From NCBI GenBank assembly GCA_963666755.2, contig CAXXGW010000009.1, forward strand, positions 806,001-870,000: a stretch of 64,000 nt of DNA, written 5' to 3'. The position numbers and the translations under genes are program-made. Source of the stretch: CAXXOK01 sp963666755 (GTDB lineage: Bacteria > Bacillota > Clostridia > Christensenellales > Aristaeellaceae). Numbering within the stretch: the stretch's first letter is position 1; the number at the start of each line of letters is the position of its first letter. The notes under the pieces were generated by a model, which was not told where the DNA came from, did not search any database, and worked only from the letters and a program-made list of their open reading frames with translations. This document shows positions 17,433 to 30,826 of the stretch, in pieces.

Positions 17433-19370
17433 TCAGCCGTGCCGCTCGTCCAGCGCGCATTCGACTGCGTGGATGACCGTTTGCAGCACCTTGAGTCGCG
17501 CGTATTGCTTGTTATTCGCCTCGACTACCGTCCAAGGCGCATAGGCGGTGTTCGTTTTCTGGAGCATTTCATCCACCGCGACGGCATACTGCGGCCATTT
17601 TTCCCGGTTGCGCCAATCATCGGAGGTGATCTTCCAGGATTTATCCTCCGTGCTTTCGCGCTCGCGGAACCGGGTCAGCTGCGTGTCGGGGTCGATGTGC
17701 AGCCAGAACTTGCACAGAATTGCGCCGTGGTTCACCAGATCCGCCTCGAAGCGGTTGATTTCCTCATAGGCACGTTTCCATTGCGGCTCGGTGCAAAGCC
17801 CCTCCACGCGCTCCACCATCACGCGCCCATACCAGGTGCGGTCGAAGATGGCGATAGTTCCGTCCCGCGGAACCGTGTCCCAGAAACGCCACAGATAATG
17901 GTGGCTCAGTTCCAGCGGTGTCGGCGCGGCGATGGGCACCACATCATAGGCGCGGGCATCCAGCGAGGCGGTCAGGCGGCGGATGGTGCCGCCCTTGCCC
18001 GCCGCATCCCAGCCTTCGAAACAGACAATCAGCGGGATGCCCCGGCGGTACAGCTCGTCCTGCAATTTGCGCAGATGCTTTTGCGCCTTGTCGATTGCGG
18101 GCTTGTAGGGGGTCACCAGCGCCTGCTCGGGGTCGAATGTGTCCAGCGGAGGGAAGGTGACCGTCTGTGACTCCTCCACATGTGGCAGGAAGGGCGTATC
18201 CCAGCTACGATCCCCCGCGGCGCGATTGGCTAGCGCGGCTTCGAAGGTGGAGATCACGGTGTCGTAAATCTGCTTGATGCAGACATGGCGGTTGTCGCTG
18301 CGCAGAACGTGCCAGTTCGCACCGTCAAAGTGCGTGCGGGCGATCATCGCGTCATACAGGCGCAGATATTCCTCGTAGTGCTCGTTCTGGAACCAATCGT
18401 CCTTATCCACGCGCCAGCGGGTGCTCTTTTTACTTTCCAGCTCCTTGAGGCGGCTCTTCTGCTCCTTGCGCGGGATGTGCAGGAAAAACTTGAGCAGCAG
18501 CGTGCCGTCGCACACCAGCTGGTTTTCAAGACTCATGATTTCGCTGTAGCGCTGGTTCAGCCGCTTGCGGCCGGTTTTGCCTTCGTAGCAGGCTTTGGTA
18601 ACCTCGCGGTACCAGCTGCCGCAGAAGAGGGAAATGTTCCCTTTGACAGGCATGCTTGTCCAGTACCGGCGCATGGGGGGGAAGGCGCGATCCTCCTCCG
18701 AGGGTTTGCGTATGGCGTAAACCTGATAACCGCGCGGGTCCAGCCCTTCCACCAGCTTGGAGAGCATGGTGCCTTTGCCGGACGCATCCCAGCCTTCAAA
18801 CACGATCACCACCGGAATGCCCGCGGCACGGATTTCCTGCTGCAAAGCCGTCAGCCGGACGCGCAGCGGGCCCAGATCGACATCCTCATCGGCCGGAAGA
18901 TCAGCATCGTCGCCAATTCCGGGATACGCCTCAGGCGCGGGAGCGGCCTCGGAAGCGACATCGGTTTGCGGATCGGCCGGTTGCGCGGGGGCGGCGTCCG
19001 TGGCGGGTTCGGGGGATGCCTCAACGGGGGAAGATGCCAAATCGGGCTTCTCAGGTATCCGGAGGGTTTCCTCCTGCGTGGCTGCAGTGGAAGGCATTGC
19101 TTCCGGCACAGACGCTGCGGGCGGATTGCTCACAGAAGCAACAGCCACAGCCGCCTCCGGTTTTGAAACCGTAACGCGAGGCTTGCGCGTGGCGGGCGCA
19201 TTTGCCGCGCCGGTAGCCGCCGGTTTGGCCGTCGTGTTCGTTCTGGCGGCGGTTGATTTGGGGGTTGTACTCCGGGCGGGTTTGGCTTTAGCGGTAGCAG
19301 CCGTGCTGCGGGCGGTGGTCTGTTTTGCACCGGCGGCGGGCTTGGTAAGCGGTTTCTTCGGTTCCGGCAA
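17433..19370 (-). CDS. Tandem-domain PPK2 polyphosphate:nucleotide phosphotransferase with basic N-terminal tail
   Basis: 645 residues. Residues 1 to about 165 are low-complexity, first Lys/Ala/Thr/Pro-rich and then acidic. Two PPK2 kinase domains follow. Domain 1 has Walker A FEGWDASGKG (191-200), but its Walker B region reads FCGSWY (249-254), lacking the usual DR before SWY. Domain 2 has Walker A FEGWDAAGKG (451-460) and an intact FDRTWYGRV (509-517). The two-domain architecture matches class II PPK2/polyphosphate:AMP phosphotransferase, which makes ADP from AMP and polyphosphate; domain 2 is probably the catalytic one. Start is TTG at 19370 with GGAGGG seven bases upstream. Substrate choice is inferred. 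Confidence 0.87.
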   Translation of the reverse strand: MPEPKKPLTKPAAGAKQTTARSTAATAKAKPARSTTPKSTAARTNTTAKPAATGAANAPATRKPRVTVSKPEAAVAVASVSNPPAASVPEAMPSTAATQEETLRIPEKPDLASSPVEASPEPATDAAPAQPADPQTDVASEAAPAPEAYPGIGDDADLPADEDVDLGPLRVRLTALQQEIRAAGIPVVIVFEGWDASGKGTMLSKLVEGLDPRGYQVYAIRKPSEEDRAFPPMRRYWTSMPVKGNISLFCGSWYREVTKACYEGKTGRKRLNQRYSEIMSLENQLVCDGTLLLKFFLHIPRKEQKSRLKELESKKSTRWRVDKDDWFQNEHYEEYLRLYDAMIARTHFDGANWHVLRSDNRHVCIKQIYDTVISTFEAALANRAAGDRSWDTPFLPHVEESQTVTFPPLDTFDPEQALVTPYKPAIDKAQKHLRKLQDELYRRGIPLIVCFEGWDAAGKGGTIRRLTASLDARAYDVVPIAAPTPLELSHHYLWRFWDTVPRDGTIAIFDRTWYGRVMVERVEGLCTEPQWKRAYEEINRFEADLVNHGAILCKFWLHIDPDTQLTRFRERESTEDKSWKITSDDWRNREKWPQYAVAVDEMLQKTNTAYAPWTVVEANNKQYARLKVLQTVIHAVECALDERHG

Positions 19371-19499
19371 GAAAATCCCTCCACTCTGTTCGGGGTCGGG
19401 TCGGATCGTTCCCGGCTATGCGTGTTATAATGGATACAATTCCCGGAATCAGGTTGGTTTTCCTGCCGGATTCTCCGATTTTACACGGCATACCGGCTA

Positions 19500-19528
19500 T
19501 TGCTGGCGTAAGGTCGGCATGGTACAAT
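19500..19528 (+). promoter_or_regulatory. Promoter of the epimerase gene
   Basis: TTGCTG at 19500-19505 and TACAAT at 19523-19528, 17 bases apart, in the 195-base gap to the divergent ppk2 gene. A further TATAAT lies at 19426-19431 without a good -35. Confidence 0.65.
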
Positions 19529-19565
19529 AGGGGCAGATTAACGGAAAGGGCGGTTTGAATTGAAT

Positions 19566-20591
19566 ATGAAGGCATTGTTTATTGGCGGAACCGGCACCAT
19601 CAGCACCGCGATTTCTGCGCTTTGCGTGCAGCGCGGCTGGGAACTGTATCTGCTGAACCGGGGCAACCATCCCGATCGGATGCCCGAGGGCGCGCATTCC
19701 ATCCCGGCGGATATGGCAGATGAAGCTGCCGTGCAGGCGGCGCTGCAAGGGAAAACCTTTGACGTGGTAGCCGATTTTATTGCCTACACGCCGGATCAGG
19801 TGGAACGGGACATTCGTCTGTTTGCAGGCAGAACGGGGCAGTATTTTTTCATCAGCTCTGCGTCGGCATATCAGAAACCGTTATCCAGCCCGTGGATTAC
19901 GGAGAGCACGCCTCTATGCAACCCGTATTGGCAGTACAGCCGCGATAAGATCGCCTGTGAGGAAGTGCTGACACGCGCTTACCGGGAAACGGGTTTCCCA
20001 ATGACGATCATCCGCCCGAGCCACACCTATGGGGATAACGGCGTGCCGGTTGCGATTCACGGATCACGCGGCAGCTTTGCGGTGGTGGATCGGATCCGGC
20101 GCGGGTTGCCGGTGCTGGTGCCGGGCGATGGGCTTTCCTTATGGACGCTTACGCACAACACAGATTTTGCCAAGGCGTTCTGCGGGCTGATGGGCAACCT
20201 GCATGCCATTGGGGAAACCTACCAGATTACCAGTGACGAGAGGCTCACCTGGGATCAGGTACACACGGCCGTCGCCAATGCGCTGTGTGTCCAGCCGCAT
20301 CTTGTGCACATTGCCTCGGAAACGCTGGTTGCCTGCAACCCGGCGTTGGAAGGCGAACTGCTGGGCGACAAGAGCCACTCGGTGCTGTTTGATAACAGCA
20401 AGATCAAGCGGGCTGTGCCGGAGTTTGTCTGCACCACGCGTTTTGACCAGGGTGTGCGCAGGACGGTGGCTAACCTGTACAGCCACAAGGAACTGCAGGT
20501 GCCAGACCCGGCGTTTGAGGCATGGACGGATCGTATGGTCGCACAATACGAAAAGCTTTCGGCGGGTTTGCCCCATTGGGAGGCCGAGTAG
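19566..20591 (+). CDS. NAD-dependent epimerase/dehydratase (atypical SDR)
   Basis: 341 residues. The N terminus ALFIGGTGTIS is the GxxGxxG dinucleotide-binding loop of extended SDR enzymes. ISSASAYQKP supplies the Ser region and YWQYSRDKIACE the Tyr-x3-Lys pair (YSRDK), with IIRPSHTYG after it, all as in NAD-dependent epimerases. The second half is a substrate-binding region with WTLTHNTDFAKAF. The sugar or isoprenoid substrate cannot be predicted. ATG at 19566 was chosen; an in-frame TTG at 19560 is slightly better spaced from GGAAAGGG and is possible. Divergent from ppk2 and followed by the rRNA operon; no pathway partners nearby. Confidence 0.85.
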   Translation: MKALFIGGTGTISTAISALCVQRGWELYLLNRGNHPDRMPEGAHSIPADMADEAAVQAALQGKTFDVVADFIAYTPDQVERDIRLFAGRTGQYFFISSASAYQKPLSSPWITESTPLCNPYWQYSRDKIACEEVLTRAYRETGFPMTIIRPSHTYGDNGVPVAIHGSRGSFAVVDRIRRGLPVLVPGDGLSLWTLTHNTDFAKAFCGLMGNLHAIGETYQITSDERLTWDQVHTAVANALCVQPHLVHIASETLVACNPALEGELLGDKSHSVLFDNSKIKRAVPEFVCTTRFDQGVRRTVANLYSHKELQVPDPAFEAWTDRMVAQYEKLSAGLPHWEAE

Positions 20592-20718
20592 GCGAACCAT
20601 AAGCGTGGAGTATGCGCATAATGTACGGATATATACGGATGTTGAGGACGGTTATACATTAGAACATTCGATGTTTGAAAATACTTGAAATTTCCGGCCT
20701 AAATCCTCAAAAAAGGTG

Positions 20719-20747
20719 TTGACAGTCGGTACGCTGGGTGGTATTAT
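20719..20747 (+). promoter_or_regulatory. rRNA operon promoter
   Basis: Consensus TTGACA at 20719-20724 and TATTAT at 20742-20747 with a 17-base spacer and an A-rich stretch just upstream (CAAAAAAGG), about 145 bases before mature 16S. Confidence 0.88.
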
Positions 20748-20890
20748 AGTCAAGCTCGCTTGAGAGCGCCGAACCTTGAAAATGATACAGAGCAAAGAAA
20801 CGCAAAGCGCAGTCAAAGAATTTGAGTAAATGTGCTTGACCCTTGGAGGCTGAGAGGTCTTTAGGGGAAGAATCAAGAGCATACAGGATT
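20748..20890 (+). other. rRNA leader with 16S processing-stem arm
   Basis: Bases 20766-20803 (GCGCCGAACC ... GAAACGC) are complementary, with few mismatches, to 22521-22556 after 16S (GCGTTTCTGC ... GGTTCGCGC). Together they form the long stem that loops out 16S and is cut by RNase III. Confidence 0.8.
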
Positions 20891-25608
<4,718 letters not shown>

Positions 25609-25702
25609 ACGATATCCTAAAGACCAACGGAACGGAAATGATCGTCCTTCATATACGGTTGTCAGGGCGCGGCCGCTGTGCCCCGATAACAATGTTCTCT
25701 CT

Positions 25703-25820
<118 letters not shown>

Positions 25821-25828
25821 TCCATATC

Positions 25829-25870
25829 ACACCCCCGGCTTCCGTAACATCGGATGCCGGGGGTGTTTTA
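25829..25870 (+). terminator. Terminator of the rRNA operon
   Basis: ACACCCCCGGCTTCCG (25829-25844) and CGGATGCCGGGGGTGT (25851-25866) form a 16-bp stem with one mismatch and a six-base loop, followed by TTTTAC. Confidence 0.92.
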
Positions 25871-26254
25871 CATTGCGAAGCTTAACGTAATCTACCCATC
25901 AACGGAGATGGTGTGTATTCAGCGCATCTTGAAAAACGGTTAGTTTGATCGCACTTAACGTGCGGTGCTTACCACCAGATCAGCCGGTGGTTTTGATTTG
26001 TGTTTTAAGTGTTGCCGCCGGAGCGGTTCAAGCAGTTTTGCGGATGCGGCGCAACGGAGAAAACATTCAGAGGCTCTGATACAACGCCAGCCACGCTGTG
26101 CAGAACTTCAATATGCCCATAGTGCATCCCTATTGGAATTAATCGTTCGTGTTAAAGTTGGCTTAATTTGGGCCCCACGGATATTGATGAGGGATGCATT
26201 TGCTGAGAAACTGACGCGCGGTTCAATTGAGGGAAAGCAGGGATGCCCCCGGCT
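25871..26254. other. Intergenic stretch without a recognisable gene
   Basis: 384 bases between the rRNA terminator and the convergent DHFR-like gene. The 107-codon frame at 25965 has no ribosome site or conserved motif. No tRNA follows the rRNA operon, and I see no clear terminator for the minus-strand gene. Confidence 0.4.
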
Positions 26255-26800
26255 TCATTCTTGGATACGCTGTTCTGCTCGCTTGTAATGCAGCGCGGCA
26301 AACTGTCCATACCTGCGTATATCCAGCAGTTCCAACCATTCTTCTCCGGTGTGGGGCAGGAACAGCGGAATGCCTTCCCCCAGCAACGATGGGGCGATGG
26401 TGATGATCCATTCGTCAATCAAACCTTCTGCACGAAAACTATCGATTAAGCCGCTTCCCCCTACCAACCAGACATTCTTTCCGGTTTCTTCTTGCAAATG
26501 CTCTACAAACGGCCGAAGCGGCTCCTGTACAAATTCCACCCGTCCGTCCGGCACATGCGAAGCATGGCTAAAGACATAGCACTTTTGCGCCCGATAAGGG
26601 AAACCCTCCGGGCCCAGTTTATCGAGTAACCAATCATAGGTTCGCCGACCCATCAGGATTGTGTCTACGGTTTCAAGAAATGCGGCGTAACCGTTATCCC
26701 CTTCGCCTGGGGTTTCTTCCAGCCAGTCCAGAGAATCCTCTTTGGTTGCGATGCAGCCATCCAGGCTGGCAGCAATAAAGACGACAATCTTTCGTTGCAT
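26255..26800 (-). CDS. Dihydrofolate reductase family protein (RibD C-terminal-like)
   Basis: 181 residues. MQRKIVVFIAASLDGCIAT opens as in DHFR/RibD-C reductases, with ILMGRRTYDWLL as the second family motif and NVWLVGGSGLIDSF as the glycine-rich NADPH-binding segment; IITIAPSLLGEGIPLF closes the fold. These single-domain proteins (YwjB/YyaP type) are NADPH-dependent reductases of uncertain substrate, and this is probably not the cell's only DHFR. ATG preceded by AAGGAGAGG. It stands between the rRNA operon and hup with no obvious pathway partner. Confidence 0.85.
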   Translation of the reverse strand: MQRKIVVFIAASLDGCIATKEDSLDWLEETPGEGDNGYAAFLETVDTILMGRRTYDWLLDKLGPEGFPYRAQKCYVFSHASHVPDGRVEFVQEPLRPFVEHLQEETGKNVWLVGGSGLIDSFRAEGLIDEWIITIAPSLLGEGIPLFLPHTGEEWLELLDIRRYGQFAALHYKRAEQRIQE

Positions 26801-26848
26801 GGTACCTCTCCTTCTGGGATGACAAACCCGCAGGGAAATCAGTGTACG

Positions 26849-26881
26849 AAAAAGGTCGTCGACACAAACGGTCGGCGACCT
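26849..26881 (-). terminator. Terminator of the HU gene
   Basis: On the minus strand AGGTCGCCGAC (26871-26881) pairs with GTCGACGACCT (26853-26863) with one mismatch, followed by TTTTTCG; 38 bases past the HU stop. Confidence 0.8.
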
Positions 26882-26918
26882 GAACGCCGGGGTAAAGCGC
26901 GCCCGGCATTTCGGGGGC

Positions 26919-27194
26919 TTACTTGTTGACGCTGTCCTTCAGGGCTTTGCCAGCCTTGAATACGGGCGCCTTGGACGCGGCGATCTTGATCTGCTCGCCG
27001 GTGCGGGGGTTGCGGGCGACGCGGGCGGGGCGCTTACGGACCTCAAAAGAACCGAAGCCGACGACCTGTACCTTCTCACCGGAAGCGAGAGCCTCGGTGA
27101 TCGACTCGGTCACAGCGCCAAGGGCCTTTTCGGCGTCTTTCTTGGTGAAGCCAGTCTTTTTCACGATAGCGGCAGTCAATTCAGCTTTGTTCAT
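26919..27194 (-). CDS. hup: HU family DNA-binding protein
   Basis: Nucleoid protein of 91 residues. MNKAELTAAIVKKTGFTKKDAE forms the dimerising helices; GFGSFEVRKRPARVARNPRTGE contains the family signature and the DNA-bending arm with its proline, and the C terminus is FKAGKALKD. It dimerises and bends DNA non-specifically. ATG at 27194 with AAAGGAGGAAC upstream; the open frame extends to 27314 but that part is not HU-like. It lies 88 bases after yabN on the same strand, and is followed by a terminator. Confidence 0.96.
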   Translation of the reverse strand: MNKAELTAAIVKKTGFTKKDAEKALGAVTESITEALASGEKVQVVGFGSFEVRKRPARVARNPRTGEQIKIAASKAPVFKAGKALKDSVNK

Positions 27195-27282
27195 GGGTAG
27201 TTCCTCCTTTGTTATTGGACCACTCACATGGTACATTTCGGGCAAACCATCGAAAAGCAGACTTGTAGCCCACAGGGGCCGA

Positions 27283-28719
27283 CTACGCTTGCTTTTCTGC
27301 TTCCCAGTATACATCCATTTCGGATAAAGTCAAGTGTTCTATTGATTTTCCGGCCTCTTGGATGGATTTTTCCATTTTTCGGAAGCGCTCAATAAACTTC
27401 TGTGTTGAAATGTTCAGCGCGATATCGGGGTTCTTATGGCAAAGCCTGCAAACATTGACCACGGAGAAGAACAAATCCCCCAGTTCCATCTCCGGATCCT
27501 CTTTGTTTTCAAGGCATGCAGCCACTTCTCGCGCCTCTTCATCCACCTTGGACAGGGCGCTGATCGCATCGGGAAAATCAAAGCCGATCTTGGCCGCCTT
27601 CCGCTGTACCTTTTCGGCGCGCATCGCGGCGCTCAGCCCGCAGGAAATATCGTCCATCGCTTCGGCTACGGAACGAATTCCACGCTGGCTGCGCTTGATC
27701 GCCTCCCAGTTGTCCAGCACCTGCGCGGATGTGTCCGCGCGCACGGTACCGAAGATGTGGGGGTGCCGCTCGATCATCTTGCCAGTAATGGCGGTGGTTA
27801 CGTCATTGATGTCGAAGTTTCCGTGCTGGCGGGCGATTTCCGCGTGAAAGACCACCTGTAAAAGTACATCGCCCAGCTCGTCGTACATGTGGTTGGAATC
27901 GCCCTCGCGCACCGCGCCGATAAACTCGTAGCATTCTTCCAGCAGGTTTGTCAGCAGCGTTTCGTGCGTCTGTTCCTTGTCCCAGGGGCAGCCGTCAGGC
28001 GTGCGGAGCTGGGTCATGACGGCCACCAGATCGTCCATATCGAAGCGGGAGCGCTCGGTGCGCGCCAAAGCGGGGATGAAGCAGGCCGTCAGGTGATCGT
28101 ATTCCGGCTGCCGATCCAGCGCGTACAGCGGGATCGAACGCATGGTAAGCGCACCGCGCGCATTGGCGGTAAAGAAGCGAATTTCAGCATCGTCCGGCAG
28201 CAACGTGGCCAGACGGAGTTTGCATTCTCCAGCGCAGGCCTGGCTGTGCAGCTCGCAGAGCAACAAAGGCTCGCCTGGGCTGACGCGCGCGCCGCGGAAC
28301 GCCTCGGCTGCATATAGGCGATAGCCCTCCGCAGGCAAATCCAACAGCGCAAGGCATCGGTCCGCATGGCTCACGCCCGGCAGCGTTTTAAGCGTTACGG
28401 AGGTGGTACGCTGCGCGCGCAGCGCGGCTACCGTGGCATCCACCGCGGGGTCGGCTACGGCGTACAGAATGTCGCTTTGGGCGGCGAGGCGCAGCAGGCG
28501 TTCGACAGCCGCGCAGTTGAATGCGTCAAAATCCTCGCTGGCGTCGTAGAGTGAATCCAACGTTTCGAAAGGCAAGCTGTGCTCCGCAAGCCACACGGCT
28601 ACCGGATGGCGGCCGGTGCGCAGAACACGCGTGGTTGCCTGCGTAAGCGCCTCCACGGCCTCACGGGTCAGGAGCGCGTCATCCCCGGTGGACAGGGTTG
28701 CAACGGTAATCGTAAACAA
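27283..28719 (-). CDS. mazG: YabN-type protein: degenerate methylase-like domain plus MazG pyrophosphohydrolase
   Basis: About 478 residues. The C-terminal 250 are MazG: LRTPDGCPWDKEQTHETL, then EECYEFIGAV and DELGDVLLQVVFHAEIA, giving the ExxE and ExxD metal site of all-alpha NTP pyrophosphatases; a second copy with ELGDLFFSVVNVCR follows. The N-terminal 215 residues correspond to the tetrapyrrole-methylase-like domain of YabN but are divergent. The role is hydrolysis of unwanted NTPs. AAGGAGG lies one base from an ATG at 28725, too close; the TTG two codons later (28719) is well spaced and is preferred. It lies 18 bases after the spoVB-like gene. Confidence 0.88.
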   Translation of the reverse strand: MFTITVATLSTGDDALLTREAVEALTQATTRVLRTGRHPVAVWLAEHSLPFETLDSLYDASEDFDAFNCAAVERLLRLAAQSDILYAVADPAVDATVAALRAQRTTSVTLKTLPGVSHADRCLALLDLPAEGYRLYAAEAFRGARVSPGEPLLLCELHSQACAGECKLRLATLLPDDAEIRFFTANARGALTMRSIPLYALDRQPEYDHLTACFIPALARTERSRFDMDDLVAVMTQLRTPDGCPWDKEQTHETLLTNLLEECYEFIGAVREGDSNHMYDELGDVLLQVVFHAEIARQHGNFDINDVTTAITGKMIERHPHIFGTVRADTSAQVLDNWEAIKRSQRGIRSVAEAMDDISCGLSAAMRAEKVQRKAAKIGFDFPDAISALSKVDEEAREVAACLENKEDPEMELGDLFFSVVNVCRLCHKNPDIALNISTQKFIERFRKMEKSIQEAGKSIEHLTLSEMDVYWEAEKQA

Positions 28720-28737
28720 GCGCATTCCTCCTTATGG

Positions 28738-30360
28738 TTACTCCGTCCGCCCGGAACCGGCACGGCGGCGATGCATCCGCCGCAGGAAGGGCTTCAAATC
28801 CTCCTGGTTCAGCGCGCCCAGCAGAAGGCCGAACGCCGCATATGCCACCACGCCCAATAGAATCAGCAGCAGGGTGATGCCGCGGCTGGCAGGCAACAGG
28901 CGTTTGAACAGCCAAATGACGGCGCCCATGCAGGCGGTTGCGCCCAGCGGTTTGAGGAAAATCCGCACCGGATCATAGGGCAGGCGGGCATATTTATGCA
29001 CATAATACAGGTTAGGCAGCATGCTGACCAGATAACAGATCAGCGAACCCATCGGTGCGCCGTAGATGTTGATTTCACGGATGCCGATCAGGTTATAGTT
29101 CATCAGGATTTTAAGCGCAACGCCCAGCAGAAGTGTGTACATGGGGATGCGCTGTTTCCGCAACCCCTGCAGGATGCCGCTGGAGGCCTGCACCACCGTA
29201 AACAGCACGATGGTGTAGCTGGACATGGAGAGCAGCTCCGCCGTCTGGTTCAGCGCCTCCCGGGTGGGAAAGCTGTAGATCATGGTCAGAATTTCGCGGC
29301 TGAGCATGCTCATTCCCACGCTGCACGGCAGGCCGATCAGGAAAGCCATCCGCAGGCCTGTGTGGCTTTGCATGCGTACGGTTTTCCAATCCTTGCGCGC
29401 CATCCCGGCGGATACGGCGGGCACCAGACTCATGGAGATCGCCTGCGCGAGCGCCGTAGGTACGTTAATCAGGTTGATAACATAGCCGGAATAGCGCCCA
29501 TACATCGCGCGCGCCTCTTCCCGCGCGAAGCCGGCGGAGAAAATCAGATTATTGACCACCATGCCGGAGTCGATAAACGAGGCCAGCGGAACGATACAGG
29601 CAGCCAGCGTAATAGGGATCGCCAGCGAAAACAGCCGCTTGAGCATTTGCCCGCGATTGATCGGGGGGATCGTTTCATCCTGCGGGTGGCGCAGGAGCAC
29701 CGGCTTGTTTTTGCGGTAGATGATCGTCATATAGAACAGCGCGCAGGCTTCGCCGATGGAATTGCCCAGCAGCGCCCCCGCGGCCGCGTAGCCGATGTTG
29801 ATTTTCTGCGGATCGGTCATGCCGACGCGCGAACCCACATAAGCCAGCGGCAGCGAAATCAGCACCTTGCTGATTTGCTCAATCAGCTGGCTCATGGCGG
29901 TGGGGTTCATGTTCTGCTGGCCCTGCATCAGGCCGCGGAAGGCGCTCATGGTGCAGACAATGACCAGCGCGGGCGCAATGGCCACAAACCCCATCTGCGT
30001 TTCGGGGTCGCCCACGCGGTCGCTCAGGAAGGGGTTGAACACGATCATCAGGAGCGTGCCCAGCGCGCCCAGGAGTGTGAGCACCGAAAGGGCGTTGCGG
30101 AACGTGCGGTGCGCGTTGCGCGGGTCGTTCTGGGCCAGGCTGTAGCTGACCATCCGGCTGATGGCCACCGGCAGACCGGCCGAAGAAAGCGTCAGCAGCA
30201 GATTATAGGTGGGAAATACCAGCTGAAAGGTGCCGATGCCCTGCTCGCCGATCAGCCAGGCCAGCGGAATGCGATAGAGCACCGCGATCACCTTGCAGAT
30301 CAGCCCCGTGATGCCCAGCACCGTCATACCGCCGACAATGGATTTCTGCCTGTCGCTCAC
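28738..30360 (-). CDS. SpoVB/MurJ-like polysaccharide or lipid II flippase (MOP superfamily)
   Basis: About 540 residues with some 14 hydrophobic segments, the length and layout of MOP-superfamily exporters. MTVLGITGLICKVIAVLYRIPL and GEQGIGTFQLVFPTYNLLLTLS are characteristic of the SpoVB/YtgP group, which moves lipid-linked peptidoglycan or polysaccharide precursors across the membrane. The GTG at 30360 has GGAGG seven bases upstream. The upstream ATG at 30393 lies inside the promoter's TATAAT and cannot be the start. Followed closely by yabN, an order common in Bacillota. The exact substrate is not decided by sequence. Confidence 0.87.
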   Translation of the reverse strand: MSDRQKSIVGGMTVLGITGLICKVIAVLYRIPLAWLIGEQGIGTFQLVFPTYNLLLTLSSAGLPVAISRMVSYSLAQNDPRNAHRTFRNALSVLTLLGALGTLLMIVFNPFLSDRVGDPETQMGFVAIAPALVIVCTMSAFRGLMQGQQNMNPTAMSQLIEQISKVLISLPLAYVGSRVGMTDPQKINIGYAAAGALLGNSIGEACALFYMTIIYRKNKPVLLRHPQDETIPPINRGQMLKRLFSLAIPITLAACIVPLASFIDSGMVVNNLIFSAGFAREEARAMYGRYSGYVINLINVPTALAQAISMSLVPAVSAGMARKDWKTVRMQSHTGLRMAFLIGLPCSVGMSMLSREILTMIYSFPTREALNQTAELLSMSSYTIVLFTVVQASSGILQGLRKQRIPMYTLLLGVALKILMNYNLIGIREINIYGAPMGSLICYLVSMLPNLYYVHKYARLPYDPVRIFLKPLGATACMGAVIWLFKRLLPASRGITLLLILLGVVAYAAFGLLLGALNQEDLKPFLRRMHRRRAGSGRTE

Positions 30361-30391
30361 CCTTACGCCTCCGCTCAGTTGGTCAACGATC

Positions 30392-30419
30392 ATTATAACA
30401 GATTCTGCGCCCGAGGCAA
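30392..30419 (-). promoter_or_regulatory. Promoter of the spoVB-like/yabN genes
   Basis: On the minus strand TTGCCT (30414-30419) and TATAAT (30392-30397) with a 16-base spacer, about 32 bases before the GTG start. Confidence 0.75.
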
Positions 30420-30576
30420 GTGCGGAGCACGGCGTAACCTGCTATGCCGGAAAATGAGGCAATGCAGGTGTTTCAGCATGCCGTAATCCGAGTAAAACCC
30501 TGTTAAGGCTTCCGCCGGAGAGCGAGCCTCCAAAGCCGCAGTAAATAAAGAAATCTTGCGCAATCCCGGAAAATGC

Positions 30577-30605
30577 TTGTATTCGCGGCTTTGCTATGGT
30601 ATACT
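30577..30605 (+). promoter_or_regulatory. Promoter of the rimP-nusA-infB operon
   Basis: TTGTAT at 30577-30582 and TATACT at 30600-30605 with a 17-base spacer. It is the only clear promoter before rimP and leaves a leader of about 215 bases. Confidence 0.72.
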
Positions 30606-30611
30606 ATTTTT

Positions 30612-30826
30612 GCTTGTGACCGACGCGCAAGCTTGAACGTACAGAATCGACCCAAACAGAAAGAAGGGTTTATCGAAAGAGTGGATATTGCTTTCCTGAG
30701 CCGCATGACAGATCCCTTCCGGTACGGGTGCGCACAAGGTTTTGCAGCGCCGTGCCGAGCGGGGAGCATGGGGCGAATGGGAGGCAATAGTATGCCGCTC
30801 TTTTTGATTGCTCCGGAACGGGAGAT
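30612..30826 (+). other. Structured leader of the rimP operon, possible attenuator
   Basis: GAGCGG (about 30754) can pair with CCGCTC (30794-30799), which is followed by TTTTTG (30800-30805), resembling a weak intrinsic terminator with a large loop. The competing stem GGAGGCAAT (about 30779) with ATTGCTCC (about 30807) would exclude it. An upstream hairpin pairs GGTACGG...GCGC with GCGCCGTGCC (30721-30756). Regulation is inference. Confidence 0.4.

Noticed and set aside
25965..26288. 107-codon frame after the rRNA operon
   Set aside because: No ribosome site or conserved motif, and its end overlaps the DHFR-like gene on the other strand.
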